64,000 nt of DNA from Batkoa obscura (GCA_030770535.1 JASVEC010000012.1:930001-994000); one strand, 5' to 3'. Shown: positions 45,901 through 59,538, counted from the stretch's first letter. Notes: generated by a model from the sequence alone, not told the origin. Made by a program: numbers and translations.

Positions 45901-46349
45901 TATATATATATATTTAAATATTAAATTACAAAATAACAACTTTTATTTTAATTTTTATATATTAAAATATTAAAATATTAAAATATAACATTTTTAACAT
46001 AAATATTAAATTGAATTTTTTTAAGAGTTTAAAAAAGCTTATTTTAAGCTATTTTATTTCAGTATTAACAATTTTCATATTTTTGGTGCTATTAACATAA
46101 AAATCAAAACTAATAAATAATATACTATTTCAAACCATATCTTTTAAAATAATTCTTACTACATTTATGTACTTTTATCATTATCAAATTGCATAAAGTA
46201 GTACTATATATAAAAGCCTACCCAGTATACAAATTGATTTTGTTTTAATAAATAAAATTGAATAAAACAATTAAAATTAAGTTAAATCTTTTGATTGACA
46301 TTTTATGAAACATGGACCAAAAAGTTTGCATGGGGCTGTACAAAGGGAC
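45901..46349. other. intergenic, no gene seen
   Basis: Begins with a (TA)n run. A+T-rich with no conserved frame. Confidence 0.5.
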
Positions 46350-47139
46350 AGTTTATAACCTATAAAATACAGTAGCTACAATTAAATTTATGAAGTGGCA
46401 TTAAGTAACCCAAAAAAGTTATATTGCTGTTCTTCCTCCTTCCTATATTATGATTATCATCAATATCAAAAGTAATAATATTATAAACGGTTAACTCAAT
46501 TTTTCCAAGTTGTTTTAAATCACCAAACTATTGTAAGTTGATGTAAGCTTAAATATTCTCTAATTTTCAAATCTAACTTTGTTTCGAAGTTTATGTAATT
46601 AATTTCAGTCTTAGTAGCAATCATTATTGATTTCAATTTAAAACTTTCAGATTATAAAATTGCTCTTTATAGTACCCGATCCATCCAGGTACAAACTTCC
46701 CTTGATATACAATTTTAGTACTTTTAACTTATTAGAGTTCAAGTATAGAATAATATCGTTAGTAAGTATTATATTACACCAAACGCTTTCAACACCTCAA
46801 ACTAATTAAAATAATTCCTGAAGTTTTTAATGCTTCTAAACAATAATAGCTACATTTTCAAAAGCGTCTCTAGCAATATTTAAATGTGTCATTAATATAA
46901 TTTTTCTGGATAAACTTTTGTTGGTAGATTCTGCAGCCTTTACGCTTCACTAAACTATAGTATTCTTGAAGTTTATGGTGATTATGAATTGAAATGGCTG
47001 AGTTGTATTTGACAGCTCTACTAACTACCTTGAATAGGTGTTCATTTAGAAATCTGAACTCAAGTAACTCGAATGGATCCATTAATTTGGATATTTGTAC
47101 TAACAAGATATCTGGTAAGAACTCCAATTGTGTAGCCAT
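46350..47139 (-). pseudogene. decayed F-box/LRR family member 4
   Basis: Minus-strand relative of the gene at 8161. From the ATG at 47139 an F-box is intact (LEFLPDILLVQISKLMDPFE, then LRFLNEHLFKVVSRAVKYN) and the frame stays open to 46870. Beyond that, broken frames still match the family's KxFxPGWI, LENI, QxFGDLKQL, DIDDNHNIG and NSNITFLGYLMPLHKFNC blocks. Similarity ends near 46350, before the last third of the protein, so it is 3'-truncated as well as interrupted. It lies 37 kb from the other members and on the opposite strand. Confidence 0.8.
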
Positions 47140-47691
47140 TTTCGAAAGAAAAACTGGTGAAAAGTGAAGGTTAAACAAAGATAAACACTTTATAATCTTT
47201 GACATAACAGCTATTAACTAGTTAATTGATATCATTACTTGGGCTGTAATTTATTGCTTTTAGGAATCATAAATGTAACTCCCTTATAGATAACGTAAGC
47301 TACTTTATAGTAGTTAAGCCTATAAATATTAATTATTTATAAGTTTCAACTATTTCATAAAAAACGTGAAGATTCTTTAAAAGTTATATTATAAATAGAC
47401 AAACAGCTTTTTCGATTCTAGTATTTTTATTAAAAAATAAACCACTGCAAAATAACTGTGAATCATTTAATAAAAACGGTGCATTAAAAGTAGAATTAAA
47501 TGCTAATAATTTCGTTTAACAATATAAGTACAATAATAATTGGCAACGATATTATCAATATTTTCACTATTTAATTATTGATTTTTGAATTTAACAAAGA
47601 TAGTAAATTGAGAAATATGTTGTCCAATGAGCATCCACTGGTCTACAAAATAAAATAAAAAAAATAGAACTTGAATTAATAAATTTGCAAG
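47140..47691. other. intergenic, upstream of BRCT gene
   Basis: A+T-rich spacer with diverging starts (F-box relic and BRCT gene). No other feature was seen. Confidence 0.5.
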
Positions 47692-50600
47692 ATGGAAACT
47701 AAAGAGAAAAAAAATAAGCTAATATTTCCGAATGTAAGATACTGGATCAATCCTTATCTACCATTAGAATTAAGAAAGCAAGTAAAAGAATCAATTCGGC
47801 TTATAGAAAACTAAAATTTAATATACAAAAGTTAAGGAATTTATTGGAACAAAACGGCGCTTACCCAGCCATTAGAAAAGAAGAGGATTTGGAATTGAAT
47901 CAAACCAAGTTCCAGTTATTTGATATCAAAAGAGTAACGCATATAATTAGCGCTACCTGGGATTTTATTGGACATAGTGAGCTCATTAAATCAAAACGAA
48001 ATTGTAGAATTGTTACAGTAATTAGTAGTTTTTATTTTATTTCGTTCTAAATTTATAAGATTTAGCCGAAATGGGTATTTGATTGCACTAAATGCAATGT
48101 CCATTATAGGTGAGTTATAATATTTTAATTATAAGATCGAGATTATTAATTTTTTTTAGTTCGAAGTTTTATTCCCCAGAACCTAAGTCGATATTTTCTG
48201 GTATTATCATTTGTTGTCACGGAGTAAAGTAGAATTCAAATACATAATTTAATAACTAATTAAAATGTAAAAGCTTCCAACTTCGGACACGGAGAAAATT
48301 TATGGTGGGGTAGTAGCGTTAGGAGGTCAATATAGAATCAATTTAAGTAAGGAAGTAACACATTACATCGTATTGGACTCAGAAGCTGTAAGTAAAAAAA
48401 CAAAGAATAGCACCTAAAGAGTAATTAATAATGTAAATTAAAGGAAAATAGCATATTGAAGTTACAAAAAGAAAATAATATAAAATTAGTTACTTCTCAC
48501 TGGTTTGAAGATTGTATCAAGTTGAAAAAGCTTTTACCGGAGGTAAGGTTAATTTGTGTAAGTTTATATTAACCATTCATTTTTTTTGAATAGAAAAACT
48601 ATCAATTTCCAACTCCAAATATATTCAAAGATGACTTTAACCCATTGAAATCAATCGTTAAAGTATCTAGACAATACCTTGGGATAGAAGAAGATGTAAA
48701 CTCAACCAAAATAAAATCATCCTGGTTTAATAGTAATTATTTAAGTGGACTCGTTATTTATTTAGATAATGAACTACGACTACAACAGAAATTTGTGGAA
48801 AAGATAAAAGATGAATTAACAAAGTATGGGGCTAGAATTAGCACTACTTTCGATCTATCAATAGTTAATTGCTATATTTGTCAGTTTAAGAACTCAAAGC
48901 ATTATGAAGAGGTAATATATTATATATTTTAATACTAAAAATTTATTGATTATAATAGAGTTTAAAAGCAAGTATAATTATCGGTAATTTAACTTGGTTG
49001 TTTCATATAATATTAAGTAAAAGGTTGGATTCGCCTTTAAATCAATTGTTGTTTTATCCTACTCAAGCTTATGCAGTTCCGAACATGAAAAATTGTGTAA
49101 AGTTTTGTTTCATCTCTATCTTTATTCTTTTTTAATTAGTAATTTAGGTCATTTCTATCTCCAACTATGACCAAGGTTCTAAAGAGTATTTAGAAAAATT
49201 AATTACCACTATGGGAGCCACATTTACCACTGGTCTTAGTGCTAAAAATACTCATTTGATATGCGCCAGGTACATTTATAATATATCTATGAGCTTAGTT
49301 TTATTTACCCAGATTTAGCCAACAAGGAGAAAAATATTCCAAAGCACCTGATTGGAACATAATAGTGGTCAATCATTTATGGCTAGAAGATTGCTACCGT
49401 TCATGGTCTTGCCAACCGGTAACAAAAATACATTATTCACATTTTCCCCATGGTGTAAGTATGATCAATTTGGTCTCTTATTCTAATTATTCTTATGAGG
49501 ATATTGCTATAAGAGATAATTTGGAAATCAATGAAGATTCTATTTCAATCACAGAATCTGAACCTGAGCAATTCGCTAATCTACAAAATGGAATTGAAGA
49601 AGAGGAAAGTATGCTGCCTACTTTGGACGAGTTGTTTGGGGAAGTATCAAAAGGAAGTATTCAAGATGTTCAAGATGTCCAGGAGGAAGTAAAAGTAGAT
49701 GTCAGTAAAGAAGAAACAGAGGATAATGAAAATAAGGAGGAACAAAAGGGTAATGGTACTCAGGAAGAAATGAAGAATCAAGAAAATAAAGAGAGAACAA
49801 ATAGAAAAGAAGTAAAAGAAGAACTGAATCTCCGTCCATCACGTAAAGCTGCCACATTCGCAACGGAAAATTTGATGAAGTTGATGGAAGCACAAAATCA
49901 ATTTGAAAAGAGGGTTGGTAATAAATTAAAAAAATTTAGTTTAGCACCACCACCTATTGTAGGTGAAATAAAAGAAAATGTTATACTGCAGGTTAAAAAT
50001 AAAGATAATGACAAAGGGAGTAAAGAAAAGAACCAAACTAAAGAGCATAAAAAGGTGGAAAAATCAAATGTTCCAGCTAAAAAAGGGATAAAAAATATTC
50101 AAGCTAAAATTGAAATCAAAGATCCAAACAGTAAAAAAAGAAAAAATTCAAGTGTTATTGATTTAGTTTCCCCAAAGTAGGTTTTAGTTTATAACCTATT
50201 TTAATAGTTTTGACATGTTTTTATATTAGTCCACCAGTAACTTCGGATAAAGATAAATCTCAAGTTAATGTCACCCCAAGAAAATCTTTAAAAAAAGAGA
50301 TGGCTCCAGCGCTAAATAAAAAGTCGGTTGTTTTATTATTTACTGGAGTGAAACCTACAACCATTGAAAAAAGGGTAATTTAGTTAACATCATTTTATAC
50401 TGTTTGTATTAATACGAGTATTTTAGAAAATAAAAAATCTGGGGGTAAAAATTACAGACTCGGTCCATGAATTTACTCACCTCATTGCATCAAGTGCTAA
50501 CAGAACCTTTAAATTATTGTGTGCTATTAATGGTGGAAAATATATTGTTTACATGCAGTGGCTTTTAGATTCGATTGAAAAGGGCAAGTTATTAGGTAAA

Positions 50601-51127
50601 GTATAATATACTAATTAATAAAATATCTAATTGATACAATATAATACAGATGAAAATAAATATATAATAAAAGACCCACAGACAGAAAAAAAGTATCAAT
50701 TTAAACTTAAAGAATCTTTGCTAAGGGCAAAAAAAGATAAAGTGTTTAAAAATTACGAGTTTACTTGTACACCGCAAGCTAAGCCTAATCCAAATGATTT
50801 AAAAGATATCATCGAGCTTGGGGGTGGAAAGGTAATTGTTGGAATAATTAAATAAAATCATACTGATCAATTGGTTCTTTAAATTAGATGATAAACCCCT
50901 TTCCGTCAAAGCGAATTATTGAAGAAAAACTTAAAGCTGCAAAAAGAGGAGATTACCAATTTATTGTTTTATGCGGGGAGGAAGATGACGATAAGTTTTT
51001 AAGCGATAGAGTGGGTAAGGAGTTTATGAATGGAAATGAGTCTATCGTTTATAAATCAGAAAGTGTACTCCATGCTAGTATGGTTCAAAATTTTGAGTTA
51101 AATGAAAAGGATAGAGTTTGCTTTTAA
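47692..51127 (+). CDS. six-BRCT DNA-damage scaffold, Brc1/Rtt107/PTIP-like
   Basis: Fourteen exons, summing to 2769 bases, encode 922 residues. Four N-terminal BRCT repeats can be read: VRYWINPYLPLELRKQ...VTHIISATWDF...VTPKWVFDC; KIYGGVVALGG...VTHYIVLDSEA...VTSHWFEDC; SGLVIYLDNEL...IIGNLTWLF; and CVISISNYDQGSKEYLEKLI...VNHLWLEDC. A 300-residue acidic/Lys-rich linker follows, then a C-terminal pair (VVLLFTGVKP...THLIASSANRT...YMQWLLDSIEKG; NYEFTCTPQAK...YQFIVLCGEED). The 4+2 layout is that of Brc1/Rtt107, which binds phosphorylated histone H2A through the last pair and scaffolds Smc5/6 and replication-stress factors. Main exon 49319-50176 holds the linker. No PTIP-specific features were seen. 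Exon junctions are all in frame. Confidence 0.9.
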
Positions 51128-51288
51128 TTAAATATTAATTTGGCTAAAAGCTTTTTTTATTTATCTTATTAGTTATAGTTTATTATTATTATGTTATTAT
51201 ATAGATTTAAAATTTTACACTTGATTGTATTAAAAAATTGCTTTAATAGCTATAAACTTTTATAGAATGTAGTGTAATATAACTTAGA

Positions 51289-52234
51289 TTATAAGCTACC
51301 CCCAAGCATTACATTATCAATCAAACGAACCGTTTTACCAGTTGGACCAACTTTAATAGCACCTGATAAAAGAGCTCCATTTTGAGTAACTTGCTCAACC
51401 TCATCTAAAGTAACCGGATCTGAAAGTCTAACATATTCTAACTCGACTTCCTTAAACTCCTGAATAACCTCTTTAGCTTCATTTAGTAAACTCTCTCTGT
51501 CAACTACACCTTGTTTAAAAAGAGCCTCACTTGAGCAAAGTGCTTTGTATAGAGCCAACGCTTCCCTTTCCTTAGTCTCTTGGCTAAGATATTGATTTCT
51601 ACTTGACATAGCGAGCCCGTTCTCTTCTCTAGCAATTGGGCATAACACCGCCTTAGTATTGAAACAAAGGTCTTTAATTAAATTTTTTACCACAACGCAT
51701 TGTTGAGCATCCTTTTGACCTAAATACAAAAAGTCTGGCTGTACTATATTTAATAGTTTACTCACTATGGTAGCTACTCCTCGGAAGAAATGAGGTCTAA
51801 TAGAGCCTTCGAGTTGATGCGATTTTCCCAATACTTCTACAAAGGTGCCTACTTGGGAATTGACATTTAATGTTATGCCAGATGGATACATCTCTTCTAC
51901 TGAAGGGAGGAAGACAGCATCCGCTAAACCTTCTAGTTTTTTGATATCACTGTCAACATCTCGTGGATACTTATCTAAGTCTTCTGTAGGCGCAAATTGG
52001 CTTGGGTTCACAAATATACTTACAATAGTTAGGTCGGATTGCTGCTTAGATTGTTTTACTATTTTAAATGTTTAGTTGAATTTCCTTTTTATATAGTGTT
52101 TAACAATTACCTAAACCTAAATGGCCTGAATGTAAAGCTCCCATCGTTGGCACAAAGCCTATCGATTTTAACTGATTTTGCTTATGCCATACCCGTACTT
52201 CTTGAATTGTTTTTAAGGTTGTTATTGTGGCCAT
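51289..52234 (-). CDS. PAN6: pantothenate synthetase
   Basis: Two exons (52111-52234, 51289-52058) give 297 residues. It joins pantoate and beta-alanine with ATP to make pantothenate, the precursor of coenzyme A. Visible motifs are FVPTMGALHSGH (ATP-binding HxGH), SIFVNPSQFAPTEDLDKYPR, FFRGVATIVSKL, YLGQKDAQQCVV (pantoate/ATP site) and MSSRNQYLS (KMSKS-like). The split of exon 1 just after HLGL is typical of eukaryotic intron insertion, so bacterial contamination is unlikely. It ends 161 bp from the convergent BRCT gene. Confidence 0.95.
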
Positions 52235-52434
52235 GATTTGAGATGCTCTTTAAAAAAGTGATTTCGTAATTTTTTAATTGTAGAATTTTAATGTTAAGCT
52301 TAGAATAAATTGTGTAACTTTTATAATACAAATTTATTAATGATTAAATTAAATGATTTGAATAATATATTATACATAATAAAATAAATGATCAATTTGT
52401 ATCTTACAACTTTCATTTATTTATACTTAAAAAC

Positions 52435-52968
52435 TTAAGGGTTAATCAATCTTCCCACTAAGGTATATTTATTGGCAAAATGGTTTTCCCAATCATTTAA
52501 CGAGTCCCACTCATCTTTAGTAAGGTTCTCTAAAAGATCAATAGGATCTTTCAAATCAGTAAGCACTTCGACATCAAAAGAATTTTTAGCTAGTCCTCTT
52601 GATGCATCTCTTCCAGCAAAATTTTCATATGGGCCACCTAAAACCAGAATGTTTAAAATATGATTTCTAGGAGCTCAATATCATAACTTACCAGGTCCGT
52701 AAAAGTTTCTCCCATTGGTCACATCGTAAATGTTATTCTTCACTCCCATATAGATTGGCTTGTTGTTTTGGCCGTCGTAGTAGCATAATTCCATGGGCGT
52801 ATAGTCTTTAAATAATATTGCTTCAGGATAGCTTGGAACTGGTAGATCTTGGTCTTTGGACTCGGCAGTCCATAAATTGTAAAGTATTACCAATAAAATG
52901 GCAGTTAAAAACCAATTAGTTTGGTTTTGAAGTAGTTGATTGTACAATAGCTTTATGCTTGAATTCAT
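52435..52968 (-). CDS. DAP1: Dap1/PGRMC-type cytochrome b5-fold membrane protein
   Basis: Two exons (52692-52968, 52435-52637) encode 159 residues. A membrane segment (WFLTAILLVILYNLW) precedes the MAPR domain: YTPMELCYYDGQNNKPIYMG, then NNIYDVTNGRNFYGPGGPYE, FAGRDASRGLAKNSFD and WENHFANKYTLVGRL. The Tyr residues in GRNFYGPGGPYENFAGRD are the haem ligands known in this family. Dap1 stabilises P450 Erg11 and supports sterol synthesis in the ER membrane. The functional partner cytochrome b5 reductase is elsewhere in the window but not adjacent. Confidence 0.93.
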
Positions 52969-53899
52969 TTGCTTTTTTAAAATTAAAAAGTGAATTTATC
53001 AATTTTTCAAGCTAAATAGTATTGTATTTTATTCTTACGTTTATCCGAAATTGATTAATTTTTGGAGTTTAGTTGCGGACAGGAATTTTACGCTTGTTTA
53101 GTATCATTAGTTTATCCTTACAGTGAAGGTAGTAATGTAATAGCTATATGCTATTTTATACTAAAAACTAAAGTTTAATATGAAAAAATAAGTAATAGTA
53201 AAGAAATGTGCCATTCTAAAGCCATTTTTTTATAAAGTGAAGGCCATAAAATTACTATAAAATTTTACTAGTTATGTTTCTTGTTTAAGAGTTCGACTAA
53301 ATAATTTTATCAACTTTTAGGCTTCACATAAGTAAAAAAGATATGAGACGAAAAAGATATCACATTTTAGATAAAACTTTGTCCAATGTCTTCAGATGAA
53401 TTTCAATTAAAAGCAAATTGACATAAAAATAATTTTCTTTTTTACTTGATATTAGTTGTTAACATAATGTATACAAACCAAATTAAAGCACTAGGTTGTA
53501 AGATTTTTTAAACAAAATTAAGTTATCTTTATTTGAAATGTGAATTTTATTTTTAGACTAGTAAAGTAGATTTTTTCTGTTAAAAATATTCTGATAATTA
53601 CGGTTAAGCTCAACGAAATGCTATACATGAATAGTGGGATATTTTTTATAACTGCATATTGGCATATATGTTGCATATAATGAATAATTAATTAAAATTA
53701 ATTATAAAGTTTGATAACTTACAGATTACTATTTGATATGACTTGAATGAGAATTTACTAACGAAACAACTTCTCAAACTGAACAAATAATTAATCCAAT
53801 AAAATCAAAGATTAAAGGTTTAATATTACAAAATAGCGCCTATTTTTACCATAAACAGTAGCAAACTATTTTTTAGCATTTATTTTTTATACTTTTAAA
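52969..53899. other. intergenic, Dap1/kinase divergent region
   Basis: 931 bp of A+T-rich DNA between two divergent start codons. It holds both promoters by position. No long frame or repeat was seen. Confidence 0.5.
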
Positions 53900-55578
53900 A
53901 TGGATAATTTCTTAGAAAGGATAAATAATGAGGCTAACACTCAATTTACTAAAGCTCAGGCAAGCTTTGAGCAGTTTTATAGAAAAGAGAATCAGGTCGA
54001 AAATGATCAAAATCAACAGGCTGAACCTATTCAAACTATTCTATATCCTGGTACTTTAAAAACTAACCAAATTTATACCATCGAAGGGTATCAAATTCAA
54101 TTATTGAAATTTTTAGCCGAGGGTACTTATGCTCACGTTTATTTGGCTGCTGTAATGGAGATGCCTGTAGAGCTCAAGTTAAATAATAATAAGATGGTTC
54201 TCAAAAGAGTGGTTATTAGTGATAATAAGGAATTGGAAAAATTGAAAAACGAAATTAAGTTTATGGTAATTTAAGTTAAAAAATAGTATATAAATATATA
54301 AACTATATTAGAAATCATTGAGTGGAAATATGAATATTGTAGACTATTATGCTTCTACGATTCACCCTTTACAAGATGGGTCTGGTTCTTATGAAGCTTT
54401 TATTTTAATGGAGTATTGTTCAGGTAATTTAAATTAACATTAGTAACAATTCTTACATTCATATCATCATTATTAGATGGCACTCTGTTTGATTTAATGA
54501 AGTCAAGGGAACCAGTATTTTTCAATGAAAAAGAAATTTTGTTTTTATTCCATGATATATGCATGGTATTTATTATTATTCTTAATTTGATTAATACTAA
54601 CTTGTTATCAAGGGTGTCGCTGCAATGCATTATCATGAACCTGTTATAGTACATAGGGATATAAAAGTGAGTATATTATATACAAGTAATACATCTATTT
54701 ATTAAATTTAATTAGGTCGAGAATGTATTAATTAGTTACAATAAGCGTTTTAAATTGTGCGATTTCGGTTCAGGCACTACAGAAATTATTCCACCAAATA
54801 CTTCATTACCAGTAGCTAAAGCGACACAATTAGAAATCGAGCTTGATTCATGCACAACCTTACAATACAGGGCACCGGAAACTATTGACCTTTATATGAG
54901 ACGAGGTTTAGGAGAAAAGATGGACATATGGGCTTTGGGAATCTTATTATATAAACTATGCTATTTTATCACGCCCTTCGAAGAAGTTGGAAAATTGGCT
55001 ATATTAAATTGCAAGTTTGAATTTCCAGCAAAGCCAATGATACCCAACCCTATATTAAAACTAATTAACGATATGCTCCAAGAAGATCCATTGCAAAGAC
55101 CTAATATTTATCAAATTGTTTTACAAGTTTCAAAGCTGAGAAATGTACCTTGTAATCTCAAAGAGGTAATTATGATACATTATATTGTAATGTGTTATTT
55201 TGATTAAACGGATTTTTGTAATTTTAGAAAATAGACACATATAAACAAGAAGTACAAGTACAGTTAAAAGAAGTAATTCCGCCTGCAACCCAAACTCATG
55301 AAGTTAAAAAAGCAGCTATTTACCCACCAACCAACCAATTTGATTTTCAAACTGAAAATATAGTACCTATGCGTCGAGGAAGACCAAGTAGAAACAAAAA
55401 TAAAATTAACCCAAGTGAGTCATTAAAGAGCAGTGATTTGCCTAGCATTTCTACTACTACTACTACTACTACCGTAAATAATACTGATACCTTATTTTCC
55501 CCAAGAGAAGTTGACCCTTTTGAAATGTTGGTTAATAACGCCGATGATGGGTTTAGTAATACCACTTTGAGAAAATAA
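53900..55578 (+). CDS. Ark1/Prk1/AAK1 (NAK) family Ser/Thr kinase
   Basis: Six exons (53900-54265, 54312-54423, 54477-54565, 54613-54666, 54716-55165, 55228-55578) give 473 residues. An N-terminal acidic/Gln-rich leader is followed by a kinase domain: FLAEGTYAHVYLA (Gly loop), KMVLKRVV (catalytic Lys), IVHRDIKVENVLI (HRDxKxxN), CDFGSGTTE (DFG) and TLQYRAPETIDLY (APE). DFGS with the YRAPEMxDL-type loop marks the NAK family, which phosphorylates endocytic coat adaptors and actin regulators at cortical patches. The C-terminal tail is rich in Pro, Ser and Thr, with a run of seven Thr (microsatellite ACT, 55450-55472). It ends DPFEML...TTLRK; DPF is an AP2-binding motif, fitting an endocytic role. 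Confidence 0.93.
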
Positions 55579-55904
55579 TTGGTTTTGTTATTATACAATA
55601 AATAAATAATATTTGTGTGTTAATTATTTATAAAATATATAGTATTATTTTAATAAAAATTAATATGTTATTTCGATATTTTTCAACAACTTTTTAATTT
55701 GTTTTAATATCAAACATTTGATATTAAAATAACTAAATATAGTAAAAATATGGGCATTAAGGAAGCTAGAGTCCACTACAGTTGAAAAAGAGAAGCGATG
55801 ACGTAAATAAAAAAATAAAAAAACCAAATGATCACAAAAATAAATCTACTATAAAAACAAAAACAAAAGAATGGAAGCTGTAATATTTTATAAATTTAAA
55901 GAAT
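55579..55904. other. intergenic, upstream of acyl-CoA oxidase
   Basis: 326 bp, tandem gene spacing. A short ATG frame at 55750 ends quickly and is not coding. Confidence 0.5.
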
Positions 55905-58248
55905 ATGATTACAGATTACTCTTCCCAACAAGTTATTGATTTAGCAGTCAATCGAAAAACTAAAACCTTCAATGAAGATGAGTTAAGTTGTTTGATTTAT
56001 GATTCTAAACAAAACTTAGAGCATATATTAAAGCTTACAAATATTGTTGAAAAGGATGGCGCTTTTAATAAGGAAAAACTGATTTATATGGATAGGAAAG
56101 AAGTAATAATATAATTTTACATACATACATGTAGCTAATAGCTTATTTATTAGGCCATAAAGTGGAATTTTAATGCAGCTAAAAGGATTCTTGAGCTAAA
56201 AGCGATATACAATCTGAGCGATGAAGATGTTAATATTATAATATCAATTATTGATGTACCTAATCCTGTAAGTATAAATTTATGCCTGTAGATTATATGT
56301 ATTAATTACAATAATTAGTTATACCTTCATAGCATATTTGTAAACGCTGTAAACACTCAGATGGATTCTACTCAAAATAAGTCTTGGTTAGATAAAATTA
56401 ATCAGTTTAAAGTATTAGGATGGTAATATCAAGATTAAAATAATTTACTATTCTTATTAAATTGAATTAGTTATGCACAAACCGAACTAGGTCATGGTAG
56501 TGCACTATCTAACTTAGAAACCACTGCTACTTACGATTCAACCAGTGATTCCTTTATTATCCATTCGCCAACTATTAGTGTAATTGAATCGTACTGTTAT
56601 GATACAAATATATAATTCAATGTTTACTATAGTCAGCTAAATTTTGGCCTGGAGGATTAGCGAATTTCAGTAACCATTGTTTGCTTTATGCACAATTGTA
56701 TATCAAGGGTAAACATTATGGACCCCATGGGTTTATAGTACAATTAAGATCTATTGAAGATAATAGTATCTTACCGGGTATTAAACTATATGACATTGGA
56801 CCCAAAATGGGGTTTGCTACAGTAGATAATGGTAAACTTTAATTCTTTATTGAAAACTACAGTTTTTATTATTTATATTATAGGCTGTGCTATGTTTAAC
56901 CAAATAAAAATACCACGAGAAAACATGTTGATGAAGTTTTCAAAAGTGGACAAAAATGGTATTTATACAAGTCCACCTCACTCCAAATTAGTATATGCTG
57001 TAATGGTAAGTCTTTCGAGCTTTTATATAATTCAATTATTAACTTTATAGACTGGGACCAGAGTAATGGTGATAGAAGGAGCGTGGATTCCATTAGCACG
57101 AACCTGTGTGATAGCGCTAAGATATAGTTTAGTACGTCGCCAAGGCTCCCAATCGAATAGTATAAAGCAAGAACCACAAATAATCAACTACATTACAGTC
57201 CAATACAAGTTATTTACTTTATTAGCTTCTGTGTTTGCATTAAATTTAGTATCAAAATGGATGAAAGAAGTTTATAAGAAAATGATAAACAAAATCCAAT
57301 TTGATGGAGATGTATCTTTATTAGGCAGTTCTCATGCCATTTCGACTGCTTTGAAAGTGTACACTACCCAAGTTAGCGCGGATGGCGTTGAAATTGCTAG
57401 AAGAACTTTGGGTGGACATGGGTAATTTTGATTTTACATTTAATTATCTAATGATAACGATTGATATTAGTTATTTGGCCTCCTCCAATATGCCTAATTT
57501 AGTTAACACCACTGTTGCTTCAATGACTTATGAAGGAGACAACAGTTTACTAACTCAACAAACAGCAAGATATTTAGTAAAACAGTATAAAAAAATCATT
57601 AACAGAGATGAAGATATTGATTATATAGTTAAGGAGCTTAAAGATATCAAAGTTGAAAAAAGTAAAGTGTCTGTAATAAGTTCCAGCTTAGAATTAAATC
57701 CTACTAGTTTAATTCAACTATTTTCATTAAGACTTTATTCCCAATTAAAAGAGTTTTATCAAATGAATACTGAAACTAAATTTGAATTGTTAAATTTAGA
57801 GTCTATTAAATTATCCGATGCTTTTGCTCAATATTTGACTGTTACTCAATTTTATCAACAAATTCAACAGTATCAATCTCAATCCATCTTCCCAGTCTTA
57901 ATTGTTTTATTTGAAATTTATTCTATCCATACTTTATTATCCAATTTAGGTGAATTTCTTCAATATGAATTACTAAGTCCATCTCAGATCCCATTATTAC
58001 AAGCTAAACTGAAAAGCCTATTTAAAGTGTTAGTACCTAACGTAGCCACTATTTTGGATGCTTTCCAGTTTTCTGATTTCACCTTAAATTCTTCTCTCGG
58101 TTTAAAGCAGGGTAATGTTTATGAAAGAATGTTTAAGGATTTAGAAGCTAATCCTTTGAACTCAGATCAACAGTTTAAAAATGAGCTTTCTAGAGTTATT
58201 AACCAGATCACTCATTTAGATGTTTTAGGGTTAAAAAATAAACTCTAA
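55905..58248 (+). CDS. peroxisomal acyl-CoA oxidase
   Basis: Eight exons (55905-56102, 56154-56267, 56319-56422, 56471-56579, 56633-56831, 56884-57005, 57051-57421, 57471-58248) sum to 1995 bases, 664 residues, the usual size. Motifs are CYAQTELGHGSALSNLETTA (FAD and substrate site), WPGGLANFSNHCLLYAQL, GPHGFIVQLR, GFATVDNGCAMFNQIKIPR, RRTLGGHG and MTYEGDNSLLTQQTARYL, which includes the catalytic Glu in YEGDN. It performs the first, H2O2-forming step of beta-oxidation. The C-terminus is -NKL, a weak but plausible PTS1 peroxisomal signal, in contrast to the common SKL. The start is the first ATG in frame, before DYSSQQVI; no earlier in-frame ATG is usable. Confidence 0.94.
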
Positions 58249-59538
58249 TTTTTTTCATACAATTTTAATGATTTAACTAATCATGATCTTTTTTTATATC
58301 ATTTTCTATATTACTAAAGTTTAAAAGGTGGTCATTTTAACTTAAATATAATTTATAAACTTAGATTGAAATCTAACAATAATTATTAAAGATGAAAAAA
58401 TGGATTCGATGTCAGTCTTTCGTTGTCATATTGATCTTACTTTTAATTTCAAGAGTTAACATTGCAAAAAAATTTAACAAATAGCAGTTACACATTGAAT
58501 ATAATAAAAGATTTTGATTACAATTCCTTGTCACAAATATTGGTCGCAATTAAGGTGAATAGGGATTACTGCTAAATTTTATTTATTTAAATAGAACCAA
58601 TTTTAAGTAATAAGTTAATAATAAGTGGGCAGAAGCTGATTAACATGTTTTAATTAATTAAAAATTAAACCTTACCCTAACTCTGACTTCCTTAACCTCA
58701 ATACCAATCTTCCTAACCTTAACTCTAGCCTTTACCATATACATATTATTTTTCTAAGCTTTTTTAGCTTGTTGATTGTTTTTTTTGATTTGGACTTTTT
58801 AAATTATAAAAGAAATGAATTTTGTAGAAATTGGCAGGGAAAAAAATAAATTAATAGTTAATCAGCAATTAGAACTTAAAAACCCTAATAGTTATCTAAG
58901 TAATAAAATATAAAAAGTAGTATAATTAAGCATAAGGACTTGTGTAACATCTTGTCTGGTTATAATGATTTATATTTAATAATATTATTATTTTTACTAT
59001 ACTAATAATATATATATTATATATAAAAAATACTGTTTTTTTTTCAATTTTTTTTTAGTTTAAGCTTAATTTTTGGTTTTTTTATATTAATAAAACTTCA
59101 AATCTAATGTACTAAAATTTTGTAATTACTTTTAACAAACTTATTTTATCTTTTATATTATTTTTTACTAATTTCTATATAACTTATTATTAATACAAAT
59201 TATCTTTTTATTTATTTTATATAATTTGCTTGATTACTATATATTATTTTTTTATAAGTCAAGTTTAATTATTAAAACTAAATTTTTTTGACTTATTATA
59301 AATAATCAACTAAAAAACTTTTACAGCTTTTTTATTAAGCATTAAATTTTATAAAGTGAAAAAAATAATAATAATTTTATTAAATAAAAAAACTAAATAG
59401 CTTTATTATATAGTATAATAATAAATTTTAAAGTTTAAATTATAATGATTTAAAATTTTATTTTTATAAAATGTTTAAAAAACATAACTTTAAAATAAAC
59501 TTGATTATAAAATCTGTGCTTAAAGCTTAATTGCTTCA
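58249..59538. other. repeat desert, no gene seen
   Basis: A+T-rich. Bases 58670-58735 are a C/T/A-rich, almost G-free tract (ACCCTAACTCTGACTTCC-like). From 58980 on it is nearly pure A/T. Confidence 0.5.

Noticed and set aside
58665-58740. Possible interstitial telomere-like tract (ACCCTAAC, CCTTAACC words)
   Set aside because: No regular period; the words are dispersed in a generally C/T/A-rich stretch and do not form a tandem array.
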